A stretch of DNA of 64,000 nt from an uncultured Chryseobacterium sp. (GCA_913775525.1 CAJYLH010000037.1:1-64000), one strand, 5' to 3'; shown: positions 16,712-25,657, numbered from the stretch's first letter. The notes: generated by a model from the sequence alone, not told the origin. Numbers and translations are program-made.

Positions 16712-17113
16712 ATGCCTTTTAATCTTTTCGATGCTTTAGGCTTTTTTTCAGACTGCCTGAACCTATTGGATGGTGTTTCATCGTCCGGGCCTGTTCGTGA
16801 TGAAGAGTATCCAGAGAAAAAACCACGATACTTTAAAGAAATCATGAGCGTACTGTTTATATTGATTTCTGTTGTACTGATTGTTCTGGTGTTTACAGAT
16901 CCTTCGCCAAAAATATATTCTATCCGGGCATTGGTTATGATCAGTCTGATAGGCATTGCTGTTTCCTGTACGGTGTTTTTTATTCTCTACTTGATGGGGA
17001 GATATTATTTTACCAGTGTTTTTCAGTGGTTGCTCTTTAGTGGGTCAATGATGCTATTTTTTATTTCATTGGGATTTTGCCTGTACTTTAAATCGGGTTG
17101 GTTTCTGCAGTAA
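16712..17113 (+). CDS. Small membrane protein, function unknown
   Basis: A 133-residue protein with three hydrophobic segments after a soluble N-terminal 40 residues containing a Pro/Glu/Lys-rich stretch (VRDEEYPEKKPRYF). It is not recognised as a known family. The plus-strand frame was preferred over an overlapping minus-strand frame because it has a good -7 element just upstream, membrane-protein composition over its whole length, and sits after a terminator. It lies alone between the RlmL-like gene and a glycosyltransferase. Confidence 0.6.
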   Translation: MPFNLFDALGFFSDCLNLLDGVSSSGPVRDEEYPEKKPRYFKEIMSVLFILISVVLIVLVFTDPSPKIYSIRALVMISLIGIAVSCTVFFILYLMGRYYFTSVFQWLLFSGSMMLFFISLGFCLYFKSGWFLQ

Positions 17114-17191
17114 CATAGATGGTAATAATCCTGGATTACATTATTTGTGTACTAATTTATCATGCTTCCCGTTTAATTATCATCCTGCATG

Positions 17192-17223
17192 TTTGCGCAT
17201 TCATTCATGAATAAGTAATTTTG
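17192..17223 (+). promoter_or_regulatory. Promoter of the glycosyltransferase gene (TTTG - 20 nt - TAATTTTG)
   Basis: A full Bacteroidota-type promoter: TTTG at 17192-17195, 20-nt spacing, TAATTTTG at 17216-17223. It places the transcription start about 10 nt before the TTG start codon and so supports that start. Confidence 0.65.
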
Positions 17224-17237
17224 AAAAATTTTCAGAT

Positions 17238-18245
17238 TTGAAACCTACCCTTTCCGTTATTGTCGCGATTTTCAACCGTAAAGATGAGCTTTTTGAGCTT
17301 CTGAATTCATTATCCCATCAGACTGACCATGAGTTTGAGGTAATCATCGTGGACGACGGTTCGTTTATTGATCTGAAGCCTACTGTTTCACGTTTTGAAG
17401 AAATGCTTAATATCAGGTATTTCAGGAAAGATAATTCAGGACCCGGATTGTCCAGGAATTACGGTGCGTACAGGGCACAGCATGAATGGCTGGTTTTTGT
17501 GGACAGTGACGTTATTGTAGAGCAGGATTATATTGCGAACATTAAGAAAGATATTCAGATCATCCCCTGTGATGCTTTTGGCGGCGCAGATAAGGCACAC
17601 AAAGGATTCAACCTGATGCAGAAAGCCATTTCCTATTCGATGACCTCGGTATTTACTACCGGCGGGATCCGCGGGAATAAAAAGTCAGTTTCAAAATTCC
17701 AGCCCAGGAGTTTTAACATGGGTGTGAAAAAAGAAGTCTATGACGCTGTAGGCGGATTTTCGGAAATGCGGATAGGGGAGGACCCGGACCTTTCTATGAC
17801 ACTTTGGGAACACGGCTACACCACTGCTTTTTTTGATGATATTGCCGTGTACCATAAGCGGAGGGTAGATTTCGGTAAGTTCTCCAAGCAGGTATACCAG
17901 TTCGGCTGCGCAAGGCCGATTCTTAATCAAAGGCATCCGGATTATGTGAAAATATCTTTTGCTTTTCCAACCCTGTTTTTATTAGGTTATCTGATGGGTT
18001 TTCTGGAATATTTCTTAATGGGAAAAGGAATTATCCTGTCAATGTACGGTTTGTACACATTTATGGTACTGTTTCATGCTCTTTTCGTGACCAGAAATAT
18101 CAGTATTGCAGGCATGGCGGTAATTTCCACCTATATCCAGATGTTTTCTTACGGATACGGTTTCCTGAAATCGTGGATTTTACTGAATGTCTTAAAAATG
18201 AAGCCGGAAGAGGCATTCCCCATCCATTTTCACAAGAAATCCTAA
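17238..18245 (+). CDS. Family 2 glycosyltransferase
   Basis: Transfers a sugar from a nucleotide donor to a lipid- or surface-bound acceptor. The 335 residues show the GT-A fold: SVIVAIFNRKDEL at the N-terminus, VIIVDDGS at 36-42, the metal-binding DSD at 89-91, and the GEDPDLSMTLWEHGY acceptor region near 180. Two or three hydrophobic segments at the C-terminus anchor it to the inner membrane. The start is TTG at 17238, chosen because the protein begins right at the first beta strand and the promoter leaves no room for a further upstream start. It is not in a polysaccharide cluster, so the acceptor is unknown. Confidence 0.88.
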   Translation: MKPTLSVIVAIFNRKDELFELLNSLSHQTDHEFEVIIVDDGSFIDLKPTVSRFEEMLNIRYFRKDNSGPGLSRNYGAYRAQHEWLVFVDSDVIVEQDYIANIKKDIQIIPCDAFGGADKAHKGFNLMQKAISYSMTSVFTTGGIRGNKKSVSKFQPRSFNMGVKKEVYDAVGGFSEMRIGEDPDLSMTLWEHGYTTAFFDDIAVYHKRRVDFGKFSKQVYQFGCARPILNQRHPDYVKISFAFPTLFLLGYLMGFLEYFLMGKGIILSMYGLYTFMVLFHALFVTRNISIAGMAVISTYIQMFSYGYGFLKSWILLNVLKMKPEEAFPIHFHKKS

Positions 18246-18326
18246 CCCGTTGTTTTTTACCTTTCAAATAGACTCTGACTCTTTAAGCTCATGATAAATG
18301 CTGTAAAATTGATCATTGGTATCATC

Positions 18327-18361
18327 AAAAAAAATAAAGCTGTTGCATTCACAACAGCTTT
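18327..18361 (-). terminator. Terminator after the PLP lyase gene
   Basis: Ten-base stem AAAGCTGTTG/CAACAGCTTT with 6-nt loop; on the minus strand it is followed by a T-rich run. Confidence 0.88.
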
Positions 18362-18372
18362 AAAACATAAAA

Positions 18373-19599
18373 TTAGGATATGGAAATGGTTTCATGGCTG
18401 AGGACGCCTGTCCTAAACATGCAGTCCTTCATTTTTCGGTATGTACGTTCAATATCATGATCCAGCCCGATGGAGAACCTGATGAGTCCGTCGGAAATTC
18501 CCATGGCAATTCTTTCTTCTTCAGGAATCTCGGATGATGTAGAGCTTCCTGAACATGAGAATAAAGTTTTATAAAAGCCTAAGCTTACGGCAAGATAGCC
18601 TAAGTTTTCCTGCTGCATCAGTTCCATCAGTTCATTGGCTTTTTCAGTCGTTCCGGCATCTATGGTCAGTAAGCCTCCAAAACCGTATTCCTGCTGCATC
18701 ATGCTTTTCATAAGCGTATGGTTGCGGTGTGATTCCAGGCCGGGATAAGAAACTTTAACTCCGTCCTGTTCAAACCTTTCTGCCAGGTATAGTGCATTGT
18801 AGCTGTGCTGTTTCATTCTGATATGCAGGGTTCTGAGGTTTTTAAGAATACTTGAGGAGCGCAGGCTGTCCATTGTCGGTCCCAGAAGCATGCAGGCTCC
18901 GCTGTTGACATTTTTTGTATCATCAATAAATTCCTGTGTCCCGCAATAGACTCCGCCAACGGTATCGCTGCTGCCGTTAATGAACTTGGTGAGGCTATGG
19001 ATGACGATATCTGCTCCCAGCAGTGTAGGAGAAATGGAAAGCGGTGAAAAAGTATTGTCTACAATGAGTTTTAATCCGTGTTTCTTACAGATTTTTGAAA
19101 GCGTCCTCAGGTCTGCTACTTCCAGCAGTGGATTGCTTACACTTTCACAATATATTACTTTGGTGTTGGGTTGTATTGCGTTTTCAATCGCCTCAAAATT
19201 GCTGATATCTGCAAACGTAGTCTTTATGCCATAGTCCGGGAAAAAGTTTTTCAGGAATGCATAGGTTCCTCCGTAAATGGTCCTGCTGGAAATGATGTGG
19301 TCTCCGTTCTTGCACACCTGCATAAGCACAGAGGTAATGGCACCCATCCCGGAGGCCGTTACATTGGCGGCTTCTGTATTCTCAAGCTTGGCCAGCGCCT
19401 GGGAAAGATAGAGATTCATGGGAGACGAATGCCTCGAATAAAGGTAGCATCCTTCCGCATTGCCTTCAAAGGTATCAAACATCGTCTTTGCAGAAAGAAA
19501 AGTATAGGTTGAACTGTCTGAAATGGACGGATTCACTCCTCCGAATTCTCCGAAGTATTGCAGATCCTGTATCTCGTTTGCTGCATTGAAATTTTCCAT
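18373..19599 (-). CDS. Cys/Met-metabolism PLP enzyme (methionine gamma-lyase / cystathionine gamma-lyase type)
   Basis: Pyridoxal-phosphate enzyme of the trans-sulfuration family acting on sulfur amino acids. The 408 residues carry the PLP lysine K205 in SLTKFINGSSDTVGG, Asp181 in IVDNTF, the phosphate-binding SGMGA near 83-87 and Arg/Tyr contacts in LYSRHSSP. At the position of the Cys that marks true methionine gamma-lyases (YGCT) it has Gly (YGGT, 109-112), as in cystathionine gamma-lyases and O-acetylhomoserine sulfhydrylases, so the substrate is uncertain. It is divergent from an Lrp/AsnC regulator, the same arrangement as mdeA/mdeR of pseudomonads, which suggests regulated sulfur amino-acid breakdown. 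It is a single-gene unit with a strong terminator. Confidence 0.87.
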   Translation of the reverse strand: MENFNAANEIQDLQYFGEFGGVNPSISDSSTYTFLSAKTMFDTFEGNAEGCYLYSRHSSPMNLYLSQALAKLENTEAANVTASGMGAITSVLMQVCKNGDHIISSRTIYGGTYAFLKNFFPDYGIKTTFADISNFEAIENAIQPNTKVIYCESVSNPLLEVADLRTLSKICKKHGLKLIVDNTFSPLSISPTLLGADIVIHSLTKFINGSSDTVGGVYCGTQEFIDDTKNVNSGACMLLGPTMDSLRSSSILKNLRTLHIRMKQHSYNALYLAERFEQDGVKVSYPGLESHRNHTLMKSMMQQEYGFGGLLTIDAGTTEKANELMELMQQENLGYLAVSLGFYKTLFSCSGSSTSSEIPEEERIAMGISDGLIRFSIGLDHDIERTYRKMKDCMFRTGVLSHETISIS

Positions 19600-19653
19600 A
19601 CTTTTTTGTTTTCAAAATTGCAGTATTCCGGCAGATATTACAATGGAAATGTT

Positions 19654-19689
19654 ATAATCCAGAAAATAAAACGGACAAAATTGGATAAT
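19654..19689. promoter_or_regulatory. Inverted repeat between the PLP lyase and Lrp genes
   Basis: ATAATCCA (19654-19661) and TGGATAAT (19682-19689) form a nearly perfect inverted repeat with a 20-nt centre in the divergent 146-bp spacer. It is a candidate operator for the adjacent Lrp-type regulator. Confidence 0.35.
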
Positions 19690-19706
19690 GCAGAAAAAAT
19701 GTTTAA

Positions 19707-19714
19707 TATATTTG
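19707..19714 (+). promoter_or_regulatory. Candidate -7 element of the Lrp-type regulator gene
   Basis: TATATTTG (TAnnTTTG); a TTG lies 23 nt further upstream (19681-19683), inside the candidate operator. Confidence 0.45.
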
Positions 19715-19745
19715 AATTATGTAAACTTTAACCTAAAAATTATCT

Positions 19746-20204
19746 ATGAAGTTTGATGATATTGACAGGAACCTGCTTCTTTTTCTGCAGCAGGATTCCA
19801 AACAGACCACAAAAGAACTGGCATACAAGCTCGGACTATCGGTTACGGCAGTGTATGAGCGTATCCGTAAACTTGAAAATGCAGGAGTGATTGCAAAATA
19901 TGTAGCCATTCTGGACCGCCATAAGATCAACCGGGATTTTATTGTTCTTTGCCATGTGAAACTGACGCAGCATATAAAAGAATATGTGCTGCAGTTTGAA
20001 AAAGAAATCATGGACCTACAGGAAGTTACGGAATGTTTCCATGTGAGCGGCGATTACGATTATATTTTAAAGATCGGGGTAAAGGATATGGAAGATTACC
20101 GCAACTTCATGCTTTCTAAGCTGACCACTCTGAACCATATTGCAAGCACCCACAGTTCATTCATGATTTCTGAGATTAAAAATACAACGGCTATAGTGCT
20201 TTAA
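19746..20204 (+). CDS. Lrp/AsnC family transcriptional regulator
   Basis: Amino-acid-responsive DNA-binding protein of 152 residues. The N-terminal winged helix-turn-helix (about 1-60) reads DDIDRNLLLFLQQDSKQTTK then ELAYKLGLSVTAVYERIRKL. The C-terminal RAM ligand-binding domain (about 65-150) includes VTECFHVSGDYDYILKIGV, the usual signature. It is divergent from the PLP lyase and very likely controls it. It ends flush with the convergent bestrophin gene: the stop codons are adjacent and no terminator lies between, so transcripts must overlap. Confidence 0.92.
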   Translation: MKFDDIDRNLLLFLQQDSKQTTKELAYKLGLSVTAVYERIRKLENAGVIAKYVAILDRHKINRDFIVLCHVKLTQHIKEYVLQFEKEIMDLQEVTECFHVSGDYDYILKIGVKDMEDYRNFMLSKLTTLNHIASTHSSFMISEIKNTTAIVL

Positions 20205-21239
20205 TTATACCAAGACACCGTTCTTTGAAGCAACCGGTTCCGGAAGTTCGGTTTCGCCGGTCATCTGCAGCAGGTCAATTTCTATCGTCCGGCAGATCGA
20301 AAGCATAGGGATGTCAAACATAAGCCCTGCAAAAGGATTCTCCGAATAGTCTCCAACCAGTTCCATGATGATGTAAATCCAGCCTACAATAATGCAGAAC
20401 GGAATACTTACCCAGATCCCCCAGTCGCCAAGTTTGGCAAACTCGCTTACCAGCCCTAAAGGAAGCAGCGTAATGAATAAAATATTGAAGATAAATGCTG
20501 TACTGGCAAACTGGCGGGGAGAGGGAAATTTTTTAATCCTTTCAGCCTGTCCCTGAAAACCATAGAATTCATTGAGGCAGGTCTGCAGCTGCATCTGGTT
20601 GAAGTCAGACAGGATCCCGTCGTTTTTAAGTTCATTGATGTCTTTTGCCTGTTGGGAAATCAGGTAGGTGGCAAAGTTTTTATAGGTAGACTGTAATCCA
20701 GACTCTTCTTCAGACAGGTATTTATTAAGAAAAATGGAAGTCCGGCTGTAATCCGGGAATCCTGCTTTGATCAGCCTGTTCCGCTTGTGGTCTATATTTT
20801 TAAAATGATCAGTTTCTTCAGCCTTGATATGTTCCCATTCTGTAGGAGCAAGCAACTGTTCGCGCAAAGCATACAGCCATGCGATATGACGGTATACGAT
20901 GGTTTTTCTCTTTTTCTCAAGGTCAAACATCCCTATATGTTCCTGTTCAGTATCAAATGCATATACCATTGCAGCAAAAGACCGGCTGGAATTTACGATT
21001 CCGCCCCATATTTTCCTCGCCTCCCAAAGCCTGTCATAAGCCTGGTTGTTTTTAAACCCAACGAGAAAAGCTTCTGCTGTACCGATGAGTGCAACAGGTA
21101 CCCATGGAATGATCATCCATTGCCATTCAAGAAAATAAAAAACAAGGGCAATAAGGGTACACCAGATGGAAATGATGAGCAGTTGGATCCCTGATAAGTT
21201 CAGGATCTGCCTGTAATTAACGTATCGTGTTGTAATCAT
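20205..21239 (-). CDS. Bestrophin family ion channel
   Basis: Member of the bestrophin/RFP-TM (UPF0187) family, bacterial homologues of which form pentameric channels in the inner membrane. The start was set at the ATG giving MITTRYVNYRQIL; the frame extends eight codons upstream only to a TTG. About 344 residues. Four hydrophobic segments are visible (around 18-55 and in the C-terminal half), with the conserved block FLVGFKNNQAYDRLWEARKIWGG near 60-82 and IPFCIIVGWIYIIMELVGDYSENPF with the acidic D-Y-x-E-N-P-F cluster. Ion selectivity is unknown. It is convergent with the Lrp gene. Confidence 0.88.
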   Translation of the reverse strand: MITTRYVNYRQILNLSGIQLLIISIWCTLIALVFYFLEWQWMIIPWVPVALIGTAEAFLVGFKNNQAYDRLWEARKIWGGIVNSSRSFAAMVYAFDTEQEHIGMFDLEKKRKTIVYRHIAWLYALREQLLAPTEWEHIKAEETDHFKNIDHKRNRLIKAGFPDYSRTSIFLNKYLSEEESGLQSTYKNFATYLISQQAKDINELKNDGILSDFNQMQLQTCLNEFYGFQGQAERIKKFPSPRQFASTAFIFNILFITLLPLGLVSEFAKLGDWGIWVSIPFCIIVGWIYIIMELVGDYSENPFAGLMFDIPMLSICRTIEIDLLQMTGETELPEPVASKNGVLV

Positions 21240-21332
21240 GAATTTGTGTAAACTAGAAGTCAATCAGAAATGAAGCAAAATAGAGACCAACGAATCATCA
21301 GGAAGACAAAGGATATTTTGGTAGCAAAGCAT

Positions 21333-21358
21333 AAAAAAGCCTCTGTTCCCAGAGGCTT
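21333..21358 (-). terminator. Terminator after the E1 gene
   Basis: Nine-base stem AAGCCTCTG/CAGAGGCTT with 4-nt loop; followed on the minus strand by six T. Confidence 0.88.
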
Positions 21359-21364
21359 GTATCA

Positions 21365-23437
21365 TTAATGGTGCAGCATTTCTTCAATTTTCCTGCTGAG
21401 CTTTTCAGCATTGGGAAGCATTTCTTTTTCCAGGACGAGATTAATTGGAACTGCCGGAACATCCAGTGCGCCCATGGTTTCCACCGGAGCATCCAGGTGC
21501 CTGAAGCAGTTTTTGGTAATTCTGTGTGCGAAAGCCTCTGCAAATGAATTGTTCAGCTGTTCCTCTGTAAGGACGATACATTTTCCATGTTCTTTTGCTC
21601 TTTCAAATACCAGTGCTTCATCCAAAGGAATTAGCGTTCTGAGGTCGATCACTTCAACACGGCCTGCGAAATTTTTGGCGGCTTCTTTGGCCCAGTAAAC
21701 TCCCATTCCGTATGTAACCACCAATATTGTTCTCCCTTTCTCTGTTTCTTCTCGGTCTGCTTGGATCACTACTTTTCCTTTTCCGAACGGAAGGATGTAG
21801 TCTTCAGCAGGCTCAATGGTTTTTGCATCTTCGGTTCCCGGGACTTTGCTCCAGTAAAGCCCTTTATGTTCCAGCATAATGACCGGATTAGGATCATAAT
21901 AAGCTGCTTTCAGGAGGCCCTTGAAATCTGCTGCGTTGCTTGGGTAAGCGATTTTTATTCCTTTGATATTAGCCAGGATACTTTCCACGCTTCCGCTATG
22001 GTAAGGTCCGCCACCGCCATAGGCACCAATGGGTACGCGGATAATATTGCTCACCGGAAACTTTCCGTGACTAAGATAATTCGATTTTGAGATTTCAGTA
22101 ATCAGCTGATTGATTCCCGGGTAGATATAATCGGCAAACTGTACTTCGACGATAGGTTTTAAACCTACAGCACTCATTCCCGCTGTAGAACCGATGATAT
22201 AGGCTTCCTGGATTGCAGTATTGAAAACCCTGCTTTTCCCGAATTTTTTACCTAAGGTTACCGTCTCACGGAAAACACCGCCGATCCTTTCTCCTACATC
22301 CTGTCCGTACAGCAATGCTTCCGGATGTTTCCACATCAGTTCCTGGATGGCGTGGATGGCTGCGTCAACCATCACAATCTTTTCTCCGCCTTCGGGTTCC
22401 CGAATTCCTGTTTCCTCAGTTACCGGGGTAGGAGCAAAAACATGCTGCATAACCGTTTCGGGTTTCGGGTCTTCTGCGTTTTTAGCCCTTTCAAAATCTT
22501 CTTCTGCTTTTTGTCTGGCTTTGTGAGTGATGCTATTCAGTTGCTCCTGATCAATCCCGGCTTCCAGAAGCTGTCTTCTGAGAATTTCTCCCGGATCTTT
22601 AGCTCTGTGCTTGGTAAGGTCTTGTTCATCACGGTAAAATTCTCTTCGGACTCCAGAAGTATGGTGTCCGATTAAAACTGTTTTGGCACAAACCACTACC
22701 GGCTTACGTTCTGTTCTCACAAAGTCAACCGCTTTTTTCATGACTTCAAAACTCTCTATAAAATCAGTGCCATCCACGCGCATTCTGCTTAATCCTACAA
22801 ATCCTGCAACGAAGTCATAAGCATCACAGGTCCTGGCTTCTTCTTTGGTTACAGAAATTCCCCAGTCGTTATCCTGTACAAGGAATATGATGGGAAGCTG
22901 ATGTAAAGCTGCAAATTGCAGCGCTTCGCTCACTTCACCTTCTGTTACTGAATTATCTCCGAGGCTGCATACCACGACCGGGTTATGATCAAAATTCTGT
23001 AATTTGAATTCCTGGATGTATTTTATTCCCTGAGCAACACCGGTAGTAGGAATGGTCTGCATTCCGGTCGCCGAGCTCTGGTGGATCATCTTAGGTTTAT
23101 TTTCATCCCTGCTGGAAGGGTGGGAATAATACGATCTTCCTCCTGAAAAAGGGTCATCTGATTTTGCCAGCAGCTGAAGCATCAGCTCATAAGGTTCAAA
23201 TCCGATTCCCAAAAGAATGCTTTCATCCCTGTAATAGGGAGAAACCCAGTCTTCTTTGGTTAGCTGATAGGCAGTAGCCAACTGGATGGCTTCATGGCCT
23301 CTTGAAGTACTGTGGACATATTTACAGACATTTCTGTTTTCTTCATAGATATCAGCCATTGCTTTGGCAAGCATCATGTGGTTGTAAGCCTTTAGCAAAA
23401 TATCCTGAGAAACTTTTTCGTGAAGTGTATTTTCCAT
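21365..23437 (-). CDS. 2-oxoacid dehydrogenase E1, fused alpha and beta subunits
   Basis: Thiamine-diphosphate decarboxylase component of a 2-oxoacid dehydrogenase complex, most likely for branched-chain 2-oxoacids. The start was placed at MENTLHEKV (690 residues); the open frame goes nine codons further but crosses the -7 element. Residues about 1-330 are the alpha subunit with the TPP motif GDNSVTEGEVSEALQ (160-174) ending in QDN at 188-190. Residues about 345-690 are the beta subunit (VDAAIHAIQELMWKHPEALL, GQDVGERIGGVF, VEVQFADYIYPGINQL). No E2 or E3 gene is adjacent. The separate subunits of many bacteria are one chain here, as in other Bacteroidota. Confidence 0.9.
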   Translation of the reverse strand: MENTLHEKVSQDILLKAYNHMMLAKAMADIYEENRNVCKYVHSTSRGHEAIQLATAYQLTKEDWVSPYYRDESILLGIGFEPYELMLQLLAKSDDPFSGGRSYYSHPSSRDENKPKMIHQSSATGMQTIPTTGVAQGIKYIQEFKLQNFDHNPVVVCSLGDNSVTEGEVSEALQFAALHQLPIIFLVQDNDWGISVTKEEARTCDAYDFVAGFVGLSRMRVDGTDFIESFEVMKKAVDFVRTERKPVVVCAKTVLIGHHTSGVRREFYRDEQDLTKHRAKDPGEILRRQLLEAGIDQEQLNSITHKARQKAEEDFERAKNAEDPKPETVMQHVFAPTPVTEETGIREPEGGEKIVMVDAAIHAIQELMWKHPEALLYGQDVGERIGGVFRETVTLGKKFGKSRVFNTAIQEAYIIGSTAGMSAVGLKPIVEVQFADYIYPGINQLITEISKSNYLSHGKFPVSNIIRVPIGAYGGGGPYHSGSVESILANIKGIKIAYPSNAADFKGLLKAAYYDPNPVIMLEHKGLYWSKVPGTEDAKTIEPAEDYILPFGKGKVVIQADREETEKGRTILVVTYGMGVYWAKEAAKNFAGRVEVIDLRTLIPLDEALVFERAKEHGKCIVLTEEQLNNSFAEAFAHRITKNCFRHLDAPVETMGALDVPAVPINLVLEKEMLPNAEKLSRKIEEMLHH

Positions 23438-23443
23438 AGGAAG

Positions 23444-23475
23444 CAAATATACATAAAAAAACAAAACACTAACAA
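23444..23475 (-). promoter_or_regulatory. Promoter of the E1 gene
   Basis: On the minus strand TTG (23473-23475), 21 nt, TATATTTG (23444-23451), then only 6 nt to the ATG. The -33 element lies inside the terminator palindrome of the upstream protease gene. Confidence 0.55.
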
Positions 23476-23489
23476 TTGTTAGTGTTTTG
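23462..23489 (-). terminator. 28-bp perfect palindrome, terminator of the protease gene
   Basis: The sequence is a perfect 28-bp palindrome with centre AACAATTGTT, followed on the minus strand by a T-run. It should end transcription from the S8 protease gene just before the E1 promoter. Confidence 0.85.
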
Positions 23490-23508
23490 CGTCTTCTATG
23501 TGAAAATT

Positions 23509-25614
23509 TTATTCTTTGATCACCTTTTTGGAAATTACATTGGTACCGGTTTTCACCTCAACAATATAAATTCCTTTGGTATAAGATGCTAGATTGATGC
23601 TTTCTTCATCACTATTTATGCTTCCGCTTTGTAATTTTTTCCCTGATAAATCGTACACATTGAAAGTAGACTTTTTAGGGGCTTTCAATACTTTTACAAA
23701 GTCTTTGGTCATCGTTGGAGCTATTATGATTCCGCCATCTTTAGAAACATCGACTGTTCCTAATACCTGTTGGGAATAACCCGTTACCATGATAGAATAG
23801 TTCTGAGGTGCTGCTGCATTGGAATCATTTACAAGAGTCCCTTTATTGGTTACTTCAATTCTGTAATTCCTTCCTGCTACCGGGGCATCGATAACTACCT
23901 GCTCTACGTTATCAACTGTATTGTCTGCTTTGGTAGCAGGCGTCAGAGGGCTGTTTGCATTCAGTTTCCATGGGTAATAAACGGTATTGTTTGTCGTATC
24001 AATAATTCTCAGATCGATATCATTGACTAATTTAGATATTCTGTTATTGTAAACATCAGAGACAAATTGGTAATTCGGCGTATATTTCGGATCTAACCAG
24101 CTAATGGTAACTTTTAAAGGCTCACTTCCTGATGCTTTAACAGTCTTGCTGTTCTTTACACCACTCGTCAGTGTTTCATCAGTAAATATAACTGTATTGT
24201 TAGACTTGCCTACTAACAACTCAGCCCCTTTTTTAGCATTGATAAATCCCCATCCGAACCACGGATCTGGTCCTACATTCCCTGCTTCTGATGCTGAATG
24301 AATGGTAAGAACCTTTGCTGAAGAGGCATTCAATAATGCATTATTGAATAATTGCTTATTGATTTGTGTCCAGAGACCGATGATTCCGGTTACTACAGGA
24401 GCGGAAAAAGAGGTTCCGCTTCCGCCTGCCCATGAATTGCTCCCTGCAGCGGTTGTTGCGGCATAATATACATTGGTACCAACGGTTGAAATATCCGGTT
24501 TGATTCCACCATCATCTCTTGGTCCAGCACTGCTATAGCTAGAATGCACAACGTCAGAAGCATTGGTATAACGGAAGTTGTTCGTAGTGATAATATCTGT
24601 AGCACCTACGACAATAATGTTTTTTGCTAAAGAGCCCGTTCCAATACAATCATACCCCTGAGAGCAGTTTTTTGGCGGTAATGCATCATTGGCAGTGAAG
24701 AGCACATTTCCATTAGCAGAACTGTAATATTTAGGAACAGTTGAATTAGTCCCTGGCCCCATATTAAAATAATTTCCCGATGACTTGACAACTATGTAAG
24801 AAGGATTATTGTATACCAAAAGGTCGTAATTATAATCATTGGTATTATAAGTTCCCTGATAGTCATAGAATGTAGAGCCACTTTTATATCCTTTATAGAC
24901 ATAGGAAGTCAAGGTGCCATTAGCATCATAAGTTTCAGTCCAGCCCGAGTTGACTCCATAAGAATGATTTGAAATATTAGGCTGGGCTAATGCTATCTTT
25001 TGAAATACATTGCTCGATGCAGTATTGCCAGGTAAAACAGTGGTATCAAACATATAGCTGTCCATAGTAGAATTGATGGCAACACCTCTGGCATTGCCTA
25101 CAAGTGTATTACTACTATTGTAAAGTGGCGTATCCCTTCCGCCAATGAAACTCCCTACGCCTGTTGAATGAGCAGAATAATCTTGACTACTATCTTCTTT
25201 ATTGGTAATTCTTCCTATCGCATTACTGAATGCTGAATGTGCTTCATATATTCTCCCACCATCAAAAACCGTAAACTTGATTCCTTCTCCATTGAAAGAA
25301 CCGGTTAAACCTGTAATATTTCCCGAAGTATTGAGTAAATCAGAATTAGAGTTCTGAAGCTGTCGTGTATCTTGTTCCTGTAAAAAATAAGGAACGCCAA
25401 AATTAAAGCCAGCTAATCTTGAGCGTAATGAATCAATTTCTTTTTGGGTAGAAGCATTACTATATTTACCATAAACTTTAGCAACGTAAGCATCAAACTG
25501 CTTATTATTTGCTACTTTTTGCTGTTCAAATTCTCGGATGATTTCATCGTTGCTTTTTTGAGCATTTATCAAGGTAATAGATAAAATACTGACTAAAAGT
25601 AAGTGTTTTTTCAT
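23509..25614 (-). CDS. Secreted S8 (subtilisin-like) serine protease with T9SS type A signal
   Basis: Extracellular protease of 701 residues. Start MKKHLLLVSILSITLINAQ gives a clean signal peptide; the frame extends 11 codons upstream without support. The catalytic triad is visible as Asp118 (VFDGG), His149 (YSAHSTG) and Ser402 (GTSFSAP), with oxyanion Asn281 (KSSGN). The C-terminal ~75 residues form a type A T9SS sorting domain (STFNVYDLSGKKL then SYTKGIYIVEV and a KKVIKE end), directing export across the outer membrane and surface attachment or release. A prodomain seems to lie between residues 20 and 100. It lies in its own unit, bounded by a perfect palindromic terminator. The native substrate is unknown. 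Confidence 0.9.
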   Translation of the reverse strand: MKKHLLLVSILSITLINAQKSNDEIIREFEQQKVANNKQFDAYVAKVYGKYSNASTQKEIDSLRSRLAGFNFGVPYFLQEQDTRQLQNSNSDLLNTSGNITGLTGSFNGEGIKFTVFDGGRIYEAHSAFSNAIGRITNKEDSSQDYSAHSTGVGSFIGGRDTPLYNSSNTLVGNARGVAINSTMDSYMFDTTVLPGNTASSNVFQKIALAQPNISNHSYGVNSGWTETYDANGTLTSYVYKGYKSGSTFYDYQGTYNTNDYNYDLLVYNNPSYIVVKSSGNYFNMGPGTNSTVPKYYSSANGNVLFTANDALPPKNCSQGYDCIGTGSLAKNIIVVGATDIITTNNFRYTNASDVVHSSYSSAGPRDDGGIKPDISTVGTNVYYAATTAAGSNSWAGGSGTSFSAPVVTGIIGLWTQINKQLFNNALLNASSAKVLTIHSASEAGNVGPDPWFGWGFINAKKGAELLVGKSNNTVIFTDETLTSGVKNSKTVKASGSEPLKVTISWLDPKYTPNYQFVSDVYNNRISKLVNDIDLRIIDTTNNTVYYPWKLNANSPLTPATKADNTVDNVEQVVIDAPVAGRNYRIEVTNKGTLVNDSNAAAPQNYSIMVTGYSQQVLGTVDVSKDGGIIIAPTMTKDFVKVLKAPKKSTFNVYDLSGKKLQSGSINSDEESINLASYTKGIYIVEVKTGTNVISKKVIKE

Positions 25615-25649
25615 AATAAACCGTAAATATTTAATAAAGGATACCACAG

Positions 25650-25657
25650 CAAATATA
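25650..25657 (-). promoter_or_regulatory. Candidate -7 element of the S8 protease gene
   Basis: TATATTTG on the minus strand, 35 nt before the ATG at 25614. No -33 TTG is seen at the expected distance. Confidence 0.45.

Noticed and set aside
16660-16956. A 98-codon minus-strand frame
   Set aside because: It overlaps the plus-strand small membrane protein, which has a -7 element and a coherent three-helix pattern; the minus frame has neither.
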